This document shows positions 1 through 6,886 of a DNA stretch of 6,913 nucleotides, one piece after another. This DNA is from an uncultured Muribaculaceae bacterium (GTDB taxonomy: Bacteria; Bacteroidota; Bacteroidia; Bacteroidales; Muribaculaceae). The notes under the pieces are model-generated. The model did no database searches, had not been told where the DNA came from, and saw nothing but the letters and a program-made list of their open reading frames with translations. Both the position numbers and the translations under genes were made by a program. Positions within the stretch are counted from its first letter, which is position 1. Each line of letters starts with the position of its first letter. The DNA lies in the NCBI GenBank assembly GCA_910578075.1, contig CAJTPK010000052.1, positions 1 to 6,913 of the forward strand. Reading direction: 5' to 3'.

Positions 1-5
1 TAATA

Positions 6-20
6 ATTTAGAGATAAGTT
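6..20. repeat. 15-bp direct repeat, left copy
   Basis: The 15 bases atttagagataagtt at 6-20 recur exactly and in the same orientation at 6895-6909, a few bases from the other end of the window. The match stops sharply on both sides (position 5 versus 6894 and position 21 versus 6910 differ). The right copy lies in the leader of the susC-like gene. The left copy could therefore belong to the leader of another minus-strand gene lying off the left edge, or the two could be flanking repeats. Which one cannot be decided here. Confidence 0.5.
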
Positions 21-120
21 TTTTAGCAAGGGCTTTTAAAGCGGCTTTAAGGGCTTTAGAGTTTTTAAGGGCATTAAGGTCTCTAAAGACTCTAAAAGCC
101 TTAGGGCGATTAAGGATTTT
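21..120. repeat. low-complexity TTAAGG/CTTTAGAG block with imperfect hairpin
   Basis: This non-coding stretch is built from short degenerate words such as ctttaaggg, ctttagag, attaagg, ctctaaag and gattaagg in both orientations. Its strongest structure pairs 52-67 with 84-100: ggctttagag plus the following T run against ctctaaaagcc and its left neighbours. That gives 15 Watson-Crick pairs and one G-U pair, with one bulged A at 94 and a 16-base loop. No T run follows either arm directly, so it is not a textbook intrinsic terminator. No start codon with a plausible reading frame was seen. Confidence 0.5.
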
Positions 121-126
121 GATAAG

Positions 127-258
127 ATTTTACGGAAAAGCAGTGAAATGGTGTTTTAGATTTTACGGAAAAGCAGTAAAACGCCATTTTAAATTTTACG
201 GAAAAGCAGAAAATATGTGTTTAAAATTTTACAGAATCAATTTAATTAGCTAAATTTG
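127..258. repeat. tandem 33-bp-period repeat array (4 units, last one degenerate)
   Basis: Units begin at 127, 160, 193 and 226, each exactly 33 bases apart. The first three share the identical 17-base core attttacggaaaagcag, at 127-143, 160-176 and 193-209, followed by 16 variable AT-rich bases that end in a ttttag/ttttaa-like word. The fourth unit keeps only attttacagaa. The core contains an imperfect palindrome (tttt-acgg-aaaa), as a protein-binding site would. The array ends 23 bases before the ATPase start, and its degenerate fourth unit supplies the -33 region of that gene's likely promoter. The conserved part is too short, and the intervals too short and regular, for CRISPR. An operator or iteron-like role is inference. 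Confidence 0.8.
228..258 (+). promoter_or_regulatory. Bacteroidetes -33/-7 promoter for the ATPase gene
   Basis: The bases taaatttg at 251-258 match the Bacteroidetes -7 consensus TAnnTTTG at every defined position. A ttta at 228-231 is a three-of-four match to the -33 TTTG, with a 19-base spacer, within the usual range. Transcription would begin near 265, leaving a leader of about 17 bases before the ATG at 282. The -33 element lies inside the fourth repeat unit, so a protein binding the repeats could affect initiation. No Shine-Dalgarno sequence at normal spacing is seen, which is common in this phylum. Confidence 0.55.
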
Positions 259-281
259 AGGGAAATTAAATACTGTATTAT

Positions 282-1622
282 ATGCATAGAATTTTTAGAC
301 GTAAAATATATGACACCCTTATCAAATGGAAAAAAGATAGAAACGGGCAGACTGCGATGCTTATCAAGGGAGCGAGGAGGGTCGGAAAGTCAACCATTGC
401 AAGGGAATTCGCCAAAAAGGAATATCAATCTTATATAGAAATAAATTTTGCAAAGGCAGATCCCGAGGTTAAAGAATTATTTAATGATCTCAGTGACCTG
501 GATTATATCTTTTTACGTCTTCAGGCAATCTTTAATGTCAAATTAGAGAATCGAAAATCGGTCTTGGTTTTTGATGAGATTCAGAAGTGTCCAAAGGCAA
601 GAGAAGCAATAAAATTTTTGGTTGAAGATGGGCGTTACGATTATATCGAGACAGGCTCTCTTCTATCTATAAAAAAACATAAAAAGGGAATAATAATTCC
701 GAGTGAGGAAACAAGAATCACGATGTATCCTATGGATTTCGAAGAGTTTTTAGAAGCAATCGGAGAAACTCAGATATTTCCATTGTTGCAATATTCATTT
801 AATAATCTCCGAAGTTTAGGTGAGGCCACACATCGCAAGATATTAAGATTATTCCGATTATATATGCTTGTAGGTGGAATGCCTCAGGCTGTAAAACGGT
901 ATGTCCAAACCAATAATCTCGCTGAGGTAGATGCAATAAAGCGTGAAATTATAGAACTTTATGTGGACGACTTGAGGGAAGTTGACGAATCAGGAAGAGC
1001 CTCCCGTATTTTTGAGACGATTCCTGGAGAATTGTCACGGAACAAACTCAGATATAATGTCGGCAGTGTGATAAAAAATGCATCATCGCTCAATCTTGAT
1101 TCCGTATGGAAAGATCTCGAAGACTCTCTCACTGTCAATATATGCTATCGATGCACAGATCCAAATGTGGGAATGACATTACATAAAGACATGTCTTATT
1201 TTAAGTTATATATGGGAGATACCGGTCTGTTTGTAACACTTGCCTTTTGGGATCAGGACGTAGCTGATAATTTGATTTACAATAAGCTACTTAGCGACAA
1301 GCTTAGTGCAGATCTCGGTTATATTTATGAGAATGCCGTTGCTCAAATGTTGAAAACGGCAGGGAAAAGTCTATTTTACTACACATTCCCAGCCGATAAA
1401 GAAGAAAAAAATCACTATGAGATAGATTTCCTGACACTAAAAGATAATAAACTTCAACCACTGGAAGTGAAGTCCTCAGGTTATATGGCTCATAAATCTC
1501 TTGATATGTTTTGCATAAAATACAAACACAGGATTGGGCGTCCTATTCTTCTCTATACTAAGGATATCCGCACCGATAGTGAGACGATTTGTCTCCCTGT
1601 ATACATGACACCTTTGTTATAA
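282..1622 (+). CDS. AAA-family ATPase with C-terminal DUF4143 (PD-(D/E)XK-like) domain
   Basis: This 446-residue protein matches the architecture and usual length of the AAA_14/DUF4143 ATPases (COG1373 type), which are abundant in Bacteroidetes and have no settled function. Walker A is GARRVGKST at residues 30-38 with Lys36 and Ser37/Thr38. Walker B is VLVFDEIQ at 94-101 with Asp98 and Glu99. A sensor-1-like stretch, ETGSLLS, lies at 123-129. The middle part (about 180-300) is helical and charged. The C-terminal domain carries Glu350 (GYIYENAVA), Asp382 (YEIDFL), and Glu395 and Lys397 (PLEVKSS), the spacing seen in PD-(D/E)XK nuclease folds; activity is not proven. No signal peptide or membrane segment is apparent, so it is probably cytoplasmic. 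The start at 282 fits family N-termini (RRKIYDTLIKWKK) and a nearby promoter. The gene is more AT-rich than the susCD pair and stands alone, suggesting horizontal acquisition. Confidence 0.9.
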   Translation: MHRIFRRKIYDTLIKWKKDRNGQTAMLIKGARRVGKSTIAREFAKKEYQSYIEINFAKADPEVKELFNDLSDLDYIFLRLQAIFNVKLENRKSVLVFDEIQKCPKAREAIKFLVEDGRYDYIETGSLLSIKKHKKGIIIPSEETRITMYPMDFEEFLEAIGETQIFPLLQYSFNNLRSLGEATHRKILRLFRLYMLVGGMPQAVKRYVQTNNLAEVDAIKREIIELYVDDLREVDESGRASRIFETIPGELSRNKLRYNVGSVIKNASSLNLDSVWKDLEDSLTVNICYRCTDPNVGMTLHKDMSYFKLYMGDTGLFVTLAFWDQDVADNLIYNKLLSDKLSADLGYIYENAVAQMLKTAGKSLFYYTFPADKEEKNHYEIDFLTLKDNKLQPLEVKSSGYMAHKSLDMFCIKYKHRIGRPILLYTKDIRTDSETICLPVYMTPLL

Positions 1623-1638
1623 ATTGATACTTAGTTGT

Positions 1639-1646
1639 TATATTTG
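1639..1646 (+). promoter_or_regulatory. -7 promoter box for the antitoxin remnant
   Basis: The bases tatatttg fit the Bacteroidetes -7 consensus TAnnTTTG completely and end 15 bases before the ATG at 1662. A tttg at 1613-1616, inside the last ATPase codons, could be the -33 element, but the 22-base spacer is longer than usual. The remnant therefore appears to keep its own promoter even though its coding region is broken. Confidence 0.45.
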
Positions 1647-1661
1647 CAAAAACATATAATT

Positions 1662-1763
1662 ATGCAAGTAGTAACAGCAAGAGAATTCCGCGCCAATCAG
1701 TCAAAGATACTGAATGCTGCGAAGGAAGGACTATCGGGGGACTATAGTTGCATCATGTTATAA
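1662..1763 (+). pseudogene. truncated Phd/YefM-type antitoxin, N-terminal remnant
   Basis: The frame opens MQVVTAREFRANQSKILNAA, which I recognise as the N-terminal DNA-binding start of Phd/YefM (prevent-host-death) antitoxins. Those proteins normally run to about 80-90 residues. After KEG at residues 21-23, where the family continues with a conserved hydrophobic strand, the sequence turns into LSGDYSCIML and stops at 1761-1763, giving only 33 residues. The C-terminal toxin-binding half is missing and no toxin gene follows. The break lies at about 1731-1760, directly against the terminator of the convergent operon. It begins 39 bases after the ATPase stop. The remnant might still bind DNA weakly, but a broken gene is the simpler reading. 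The family call rests on about 23 residues. Confidence 0.7.
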
Positions 1764-1802
1764 TAAAAAACCGCGACGGATTTCCGTCGCGGTTTTTTAT
1801 TA
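1761..1802. terminator. bidirectional intrinsic terminator between convergent units
   Basis: A perfect inverted repeat pairs 1761-1779 with 1784-1802 (core ccgcgacgg / ccgtcgcgg), 19 base pairs with a four-base loop at 1780-1783. The GC-rich core is flanked by A6 on the left and T6 on the right, so either direction gives a GC stem followed by a U run. Read leftward it ends the susC-susD operon 14 bases after the susD stop. Read rightward it ends transcription from the ATPase and antitoxin remnant, whose stop codon forms the base of the stem. Confidence 0.93.
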
Positions 1803-1816
1803 ATAGGTATTGCGTG

Positions 1817-3619
1817 TTATTCTGAGTAGTTGAGGAGGTTGCGGTCAAATCCGGGATTGAAGTCGGATTCAGACTGCGGGATGGCAAGACGCCAGCCGTT
1901 GCATGCCGAAGGCTCGTGACGTGAAGCATAGTTGGCAGGTGTATTTCCTGAAGTCGGATCACCCTCTTTCCATGCACGTTCTTCCGCGGGTATGTTCCAA
2001 CGTTTGAAATCTGTGAAATTGTAACCCTCGCCCCAAAGTTCAACGCGGCGGCAGATGCGGATTTCATTAAGGAGATCAGCTCCGGTAGATGTACATGCGT
2101 ATCCTGCGATACGTTTCTTGTTGACCTCTTCCAGTTTAGACTTAGCGGTTTTTTCATCTCCTGCCATGTATGCAGCCTCAGCCTCTGTGAGCACCATTTC
2201 CGTAGCGCGCATGTAAGGATAGTCAGAGTCACCGTAGGAGCCGTTCCATCCGCTTGACCACATCTTGAAAGAAGCGCCAAGCTGACAGCTTGTCAATACC
2301 CAACCTGTGTTTCCTGCGTAATGGTAAGGATAGGAGGTAGCCTTTGTTTTTGCCACAGGGTTGTTTGACCATACATAACCAAGTATGAACTCCTGACACA
2401 TTGCTGCAAGTAACTGATTGTTTTTGGAGCAATCCATTGTGCCGGCTGACACGTTGGATGCTTTCCAAAAATCATCCTCAGTCATAACTGCCGAAGCATT
2501 TGCCAAAGCAGTATAATACTGAACCTCCTCTGGGTCAGTTGACTGCTGAGCGTAGGTTGCACACATATCAGCAATGATCTCCATTTTGTCCGGAGTAAAG
2601 AATACATCGCGCCTAATATCATTGGGATCGAGCTGATTGTAAAGGTCGAGGTTGATGGAGAAGCCGCGTCCCCAGTTTGAGGGATACGCTCCATTACATG
2701 AATACCATGAGCCAAATGAGGAATAATACACATCGTTGCCGGTATTGTTCCACATGTAATCATTGTTTGAGCTTATGAAGCCAGACATGAATTCCGAAGC
2801 AGACATGACGCTGCGGCCTGCCTGTGCATTGTGTGCCATATCCTGCGCTGTCGCCCAATCATTTTTGATCATTGCGGCGCGTGCAAACAGACCGTATGCC
2901 ACTCCGAGATCCGGTTCCCACTCGTTCTTACGTTGCATTTTTGATTCCTGATAAAGGCTGATGGCTGTCGTAAGATCGCTATAAATGAGACCGAGAACTT
3001 GATTCATCGTGCCCAGAGGTGCCGGGCCCGTACCGGGTTCAGTTCGAAGGACAACTGCATATGCCTCTCCATTATTGGAATCCTGCCATCTTGGAGCGAA
3101 CCATTGCAGAGCTTTGATGTAACCGTGGGCGCGGAGGGTGCGTGCCTGAGCCTCGATCCATTTACGCTCCGCCTCTGCACCGGAAGCGCTTCCGATTGTG
3201 GCGATGATGTCATTAGCACGGGACACAAACATGTAGCAATATGCCCATGCGTTGTCGTTGATGGTGGCAAGCTTGTTGGTAACTAATGACCATGTATACC
3301 AGTTACGCCCATACTCGCCCATATTGAAGAAACTTGTATTGTCCGGTCCAAGTATCTCGTTGATAGCCTGGTCGTAAGTCGCCTCTCCGTTACAAGCTCT
3401 CGGAGAGCTTACATCCGGATACTGAGTGTGCATGATACGGCAGATTCCATAAACAGTCATCTGCGCAGCCTTGGTTGTATTTACAGCCTGCTCCGAAGAG
3501 ATATTGGTGATAGGCTCTGTGTCGAGATAGTCGTCCGAGCAGGAGGAGAATCCAGCCAAAACGGTCATTACCGCAAGAGCTTTGTATAAATTATTCTTTT
3601 TCATTTCAAATCCTTTCAT
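1817..3619 (-). CDS. SusD/RagB-family surface nutrient-binding lipoprotein
   Basis: SusD-like proteins are surface lipoproteins that bind ligand and close as a lid over a SusC barrel. The longest frame gives 600 residues, but the second Met (codon at 3604) has AAAGGA six bases upstream and starts MKKNNLYK, a normal lipoprotein signal; I prefer that start, giving 595 residues. The lipobox ends at Cys27 (long-form numbering; FSSC), followed by SDDYLD, an acidic run typical of surface export. Helical SusD features include RAHGYIKALQWFAPRW (163-178), YMRATEMVLTEAEAAYMAGD (469-488), the hallmark RRVELWGEGYNFTDFKRW (524-541) and WRLAIPQSE (576-584). Length fits the family. Eleven cysteines remain after Cys27, an unusually high number. 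The gene follows susC by three bases (long form) or 18 bases and ends before a strong terminator. The ligand cannot be inferred. Confidence 0.95.
   Translation of the reverse strand: MKGFEMKKNNLYKALAVMTVLAGFSSCSDDYLDTEPITNISSEQAVNTTKAAQMTVYGICRIMHTQYPDVSSPRACNGEATYDQAINEILGPDNTSFFNMGEYGRNWYTWSLVTNKLATINDNAWAYCYMFVSRANDIIATIGSASGAEAERKWIEAQARTLRAHGYIKALQWFAPRWQDSNNGEAYAVVLRTEPGTGPAPLGTMNQVLGLIYSDLTTAISLYQESKMQRKNEWEPDLGVAYGLFARAAMIKNDWATAQDMAHNAQAGRSVMSASEFMSGFISSNNDYMWNNTGNDVYYSSFGSWYSCNGAYPSNWGRGFSINLDLYNQLDPNDIRRDVFFTPDKMEIIADMCATYAQQSTDPEEVQYYTALANASAVMTEDDFWKASNVSAGTMDCSKNNQLLAAMCQEFILGYVWSNNPVAKTKATSYPYHYAGNTGWVLTSCQLGASFKMWSSGWNGSYGDSDYPYMRATEMVLTEAEAAYMAGDEKTAKSKLEEVNKKRIAGYACTSTGADLLNEIRICRRVELWGEGYNFTDFKRWNIPAEERAWKEGDPTSGNTPANYASRHEPSACNGWRLAIPQSESDFNPGFDRNLLNYSE
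3605..3616 (-). promoter_or_regulatory. ribosome binding site deciding the susD-like start
   Basis: On the minus strand AAAGGA (complement of 3611-3616) is followed by six bases and then ATG at 3604-3602. The upstream in-frame ATG at 3619-3617 overlaps the region just before this site and has no such sequence at proper spacing, because the susC-like stop codon lies only three bases upstream. This favours the internal start that yields a compact lipoprotein signal. Confidence 0.55.
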
Positions 3620-3622
3620 TAA

Positions 3623-6600
3623 TTAGAACTTCACTGTGAGCTGGAATGTGAATGTGCGTGCCGGTACGAAGTAGAATCCCTGGCCACCGCCGAAATTATA
3701 CTGTGGGTTCATACCTTTGCGTCTTGACGAGATAAATACATTGTCAACAGAGAATCCCAAATTAAGATTCTGCATCTTCATGGCCTCTACCCATGCTTTG
3801 GGTAGATCGTATGAGAGATTGATGTTCTTCAATGTGATATAGTTATTGGAAATCAACCAGCGGCTGGACGCAGCATTGTTGTATGCGCTGTTTGTTGTAT
3901 TGAGCTGAGGAACACCATTCGGATCAATACGGTCAGCGCTGTTTTCGGTCATTCCCTCCGGAGCCTGTGTCCAGGCATTGAGTTGGTCTTTGTGATATGC
4001 ACTTGCCACTGTGGCGCTCTGTGTCATCAATGATGCATAGTTGCCATCGTAACGTTTGCCGCCGAGGCTGTAAGTGAAGAGTATGCCGAGATTGACACCT
4101 TTCCAGCTTAATGATGTGCCGAACGAACCGAACACAGTAGGAAGCGAGGTCCCCATTATCTTGCGGGCTGCGTAATTACGGTTGGTTGTATACTTCACAC
4201 CGTTGATTTCCACAAGCGCCCCGGCTTTCTCAGCTGCCTGCTCGTTGGCAAGATAAGCGGCTTCATCGTATACGAGATTATTATTTTCGTCATACTCATA
4301 ATAATCAGGAGAATCCGGATTCATTGCATACAGAGACTGTCCTGTAAGCTGGTCAACACCTGCCCATTCGTAAGTGTACTGCTCATAAAGGCTCTTACCC
4401 TGGAAAAGTGCCTGACCAGGTATATCCTGATTCTTGTAGAGTTTCTTGATCTTGTTTTTCAGGAATGAAGCGTCAATGTTGAAGTTCCATTTAAAATCCT
4501 TGTTGCGGATGATGTCTACACCAAACTGGAGTTCCCAACCTTGATTCTCCATCGTACCGATATTAGACCATACGGTAGGTAGGCTACCGGTGTTTCCAAG
4601 ACCACCTGCAGACCAAGGCGCTGTAATCTGGAAAAGAAGATCCGTGTTTTGCTTATTATAATAGCCGATGCTGAAATTGAAGCGGTCATTGAAAAGAGAA
4701 CCTTCCAAAGCTACGTCAAGTGTCTTTGTAGTCTCCCATTTCAGATGATCGGGAGCAAGCTGGCTGGGAACAAGGTTTGATGTGTTTCCACCGATAGCCC
4801 ATCCGAAGCCGTAAAGAGCATAATGTGCGTATGAGGCAGCGGATGCGTCGTTACCTACTGAACCGTAAGCTGCACGGAGTTTGAGGAAGTTGATCCAGTC
4901 AAGAGAGTGCATGAATTTCTCTTTTGAGATAATCCAGCTTGCACCCACGCTCCAGAAAGTACCCCAGCGGTCATCCTTGTGGAAACGGGAAGAACCGTCA
5001 CGGCGGATTGAAGCCTCGGCGAAATATTTCTGAGCATAGTTGTAGCGAACGCGGCCGAGATAAGACTCGGTCTTACGGAGAATCTGATACTCGTTCATAT
5101 CTTTCATCTCCTCAAAGTTTCCGAGAGTTATATTGTCGAGAAGCTGCTGACCTGATTTACGCAGATAACGGTATCCATAGCCATACTGATAGTTCTCATG
5201 ATCAAGGAGAACATCCACATGATGCATACCGTAATCATGGTTCCAAGTGAGCATCTGCTGGAACATGTGGGTCTTGGTCTCATAGAATACGTCAGTTATT
5301 GAACCGATATTTTTCTGTGAACCCTCATAGATGTTATTATACTCCATCTCGGTAGTTTTGTCACGGAACATAGATCCCTTCAGGGTAAACTCAAATCCGT
5401 AGGGAAGAATGGCGGTTCCGAATAATGAAGCATCAACGGCTGTTACACTGAAATTACGGCGGTCTTCGCGAATAGCATAACATATATTGCCATTGCCGAG
5501 GTAATCACCGTTCTGGTTCCACATAGGAGTGCCATCCTCATTATACACGATGTTACCAGCAGCATCATGCACATAATATGGATAGATAGGTGCGTTATGC
5601 ATAGTTACTGAGAATGGGTTGTTGGTATATCCCAATTCTGATGAATCAAGCGGGCTGCGCTGTGACTCTGAGTGCTGGGCGTTGAGATTCAATCCCAAAC
5701 GCAGGAACTTCACAGGATTTGCGTTGATATTTACGCGACCATTGAAACGCTCAAAGTCTGTCTGGAGCACATACCCTTCCTCCTTGAGGTATCCGGCTGA
5801 TGCAAACACATTGAATTTCTCTGTGGCACCGGCGATATTCACATTATATTCCTGACGATATCCGGTACGGGATACACTCTTCCACCAGTCGCGGTCGTCT
5901 GAATTTGCATATCCGGCAAGCATCGGCGCCACAAGCTTTCCATTGGCATCAAACAGATCCTTTGCAGCGGCATCATATATATTCAGTTTTGCGAAATCTG
6001 AGATATAATTGTTTCTCCAGTATTCCACAGCCTGGTCATATGTCATGCCGGCAGCCTGCTGTGCGGTGTAAGTTCCGTTTACGTTAGCACGGTATGTAGC
6101 TTCCATCCAGTCGTTTGCGTCAAGACGGTCGTACATTGGAAGAGCTCGGTTATAGAAACCCTGGCGTGTCTGCAAAGTTACATCTACTTTGCCTACGTTC
6201 TTTGCTTTTTTTGTTGTGATGAGCACAACACCATTTGCACCGCGGTTACCATACAGTGCACATGAAGCGGCGTCCTTCAGCACTGACATTGACTCGATAT
6301 CCTGAGGATTGAGTGCGGAAATGTCTCCTACATATTCTGTACCGTCCAATATTACAAGGGCTTCATTATTTCCGTTGATCGAACTAAAACCACGCACGCG
6401 GATGGTAGGAGCCTCACCCGGCTGCGTTGTGGAGTTGTTGATCATAACGCCGGGGGCGTTACCCTCGAGGGCGGCGGTCACGGAGGTTACGGGACGATCC
6501 TCGATCTCCTTGCTGCCTACCACTGCCACGGAACCGGTAAGAGACTCCTTGTTGGCTGTACCGTAGGCAACCACTACCACGTCATCAAGATTTGAGGAAG

Positions 6601-6886
6601 TGGAATGCAAGTGGACCACCATATTGTTCTGCAGTGAGACAGTCTGTGTGGTGTAGCCCACATAGCTTACTTTCACCTGGCGTACATTTGCCGGAACATT
6701 GAGTGAGAACTTGCCGTCAGTATCGGTTGCGACACCCTGTCCGCCGCCGATTGGCATGATTGTGGCTCCGATCAGAGGCTCGTTGTTAGCCCCGTCCACC
6801 ACGGTGCCGTGATAGCTGCGCGTCTGTGCCGACAGGCTCCATGTGCACGCCATCAACGTCATCAAAATTAAAAACAATTTTCTCAT
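3623..6886 (-). CDS. SusC/RagA-family TonB-dependent outer-membrane transporter
   Basis: This 1087-residue protein is a complete SusC-like transporter, which imports glycans, peptides or other nutrients across the outer membrane using TonB energy. A signal peptide occupies residues 1-20 (cleavage after SLSA). A carboxypeptidase-D-regulatory-like domain follows at about 23-98 (HGTVVDGANNEPLIGATI, then TDTDGKFSLNV and VSYVGY). A TonB-box-like segment, LDDVVVVAYGT, spans 100-110. The plug (about 120-228) contains IRVRGFSSINGNNEALVILDG and the signature DAASCALYGNRGANGVVLITTK. The barrel fills the rest, with the family block RRDGSSRF...KLRAAYGSVGND at 628-680, and ends in the aromatic strand FTFQLTVKF with a terminal Phe. 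Length is normal and no frameshift is seen. The start at 6886 has no Shine-Dalgarno sequence in the 27 bases available, and its promoter lies outside the window. It is co-transcribed with the susD-like gene; the substrate is unknown. Confidence 0.97.
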   Translation of the reverse strand: MRKLFLILMTLMACTWSLSAQTRSYHGTVVDGANNEPLIGATIMPIGGGQGVATDTDGKFSLNVPANVRQVKVSYVGYTTQTVSLQNNMVVHLHSTSSNLDDVVVVAYGTANKESLTGSVAVVGSKEIEDRPVTSVTAALEGNAPGVMINNSTTQPGEAPTIRVRGFSSINGNNEALVILDGTEYVGDISALNPQDIESMSVLKDAASCALYGNRGANGVVLITTKKAKNVGKVDVTLQTRQGFYNRALPMYDRLDANDWMEATYRANVNGTYTAQQAAGMTYDQAVEYWRNNYISDFAKLNIYDAAAKDLFDANGKLVAPMLAGYANSDDRDWWKSVSRTGYRQEYNVNIAGATEKFNVFASAGYLKEEGYVLQTDFERFNGRVNINANPVKFLRLGLNLNAQHSESQRSPLDSSELGYTNNPFSVTMHNAPIYPYYVHDAAGNIVYNEDGTPMWNQNGDYLGNGNICYAIREDRRNFSVTAVDASLFGTAILPYGFEFTLKGSMFRDKTTEMEYNNIYEGSQKNIGSITDVFYETKTHMFQQMLTWNHDYGMHHVDVLLDHENYQYGYGYRYLRKSGQQLLDNITLGNFEEMKDMNEYQILRKTESYLGRVRYNYAQKYFAEASIRRDGSSRFHKDDRWGTFWSVGASWIISKEKFMHSLDWINFLKLRAAYGSVGNDASAASYAHYALYGFGWAIGGNTSNLVPSQLAPDHLKWETTKTLDVALEGSLFNDRFNFSIGYYNKQNTDLLFQITAPWSAGGLGNTGSLPTVWSNIGTMENQGWELQFGVDIIRNKDFKWNFNIDASFLKNKIKKLYKNQDIPGQALFQGKSLYEQYTYEWAGVDQLTGQSLYAMNPDSPDYYEYDENNNLVYDEAAYLANEQAAEKAGALVEINGVKYTTNRNYAARKIMGTSLPTVFGSFGTSLSWKGVNLGILFTYSLGGKRYDGNYASLMTQSATVASAYHKDQLNAWTQAPEGMTENSADRIDPNGVPQLNTTNSAYNNAASSRWLISNNYITLKNINLSYDLPKAWVEAMKMQNLNLGFSVDNVFISSRRKGMNPQYNFGGGQGFYFVPARTFTFQLTVKF

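Noticed and set aside
127..240. Repeat units encode an 11-residue peptide repeat (ILRKSS-like), since 33 bases is 11 codons
   Set aside because: Two of the first three units end in an in-frame stop codon, there is no start codon, and the frame does not join the ATPase.
127..258. CRISPR-like repeat and spacer pattern
   Set aside because: The conserved core is only 17 bases, the intervals are 16 bases and AT-rich with similar endings, there are only three good copies, and no cas gene is nearby.
256..438. 60-residue plus-strand frame overlapping the ATPase start
   Set aside because: It is an alternative frame of the first part of the ATPase gene and shows no family resemblance; the Walker A-bearing frame is clearly the real one.
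1753..2280. 175-residue minus-strand frame overlapping the 3' end of susD
   Set aside because: It is a shifted frame of the susD-like gene, and its end runs through the terminator hairpin.
4939..5250. 103-residue plus-strand frame inside the susC-like gene, and other frames opposite susC and susD
   Set aside because: All lie wholly within strongly supported coding sequence on the other strand and show no recognisable domain or start signal.
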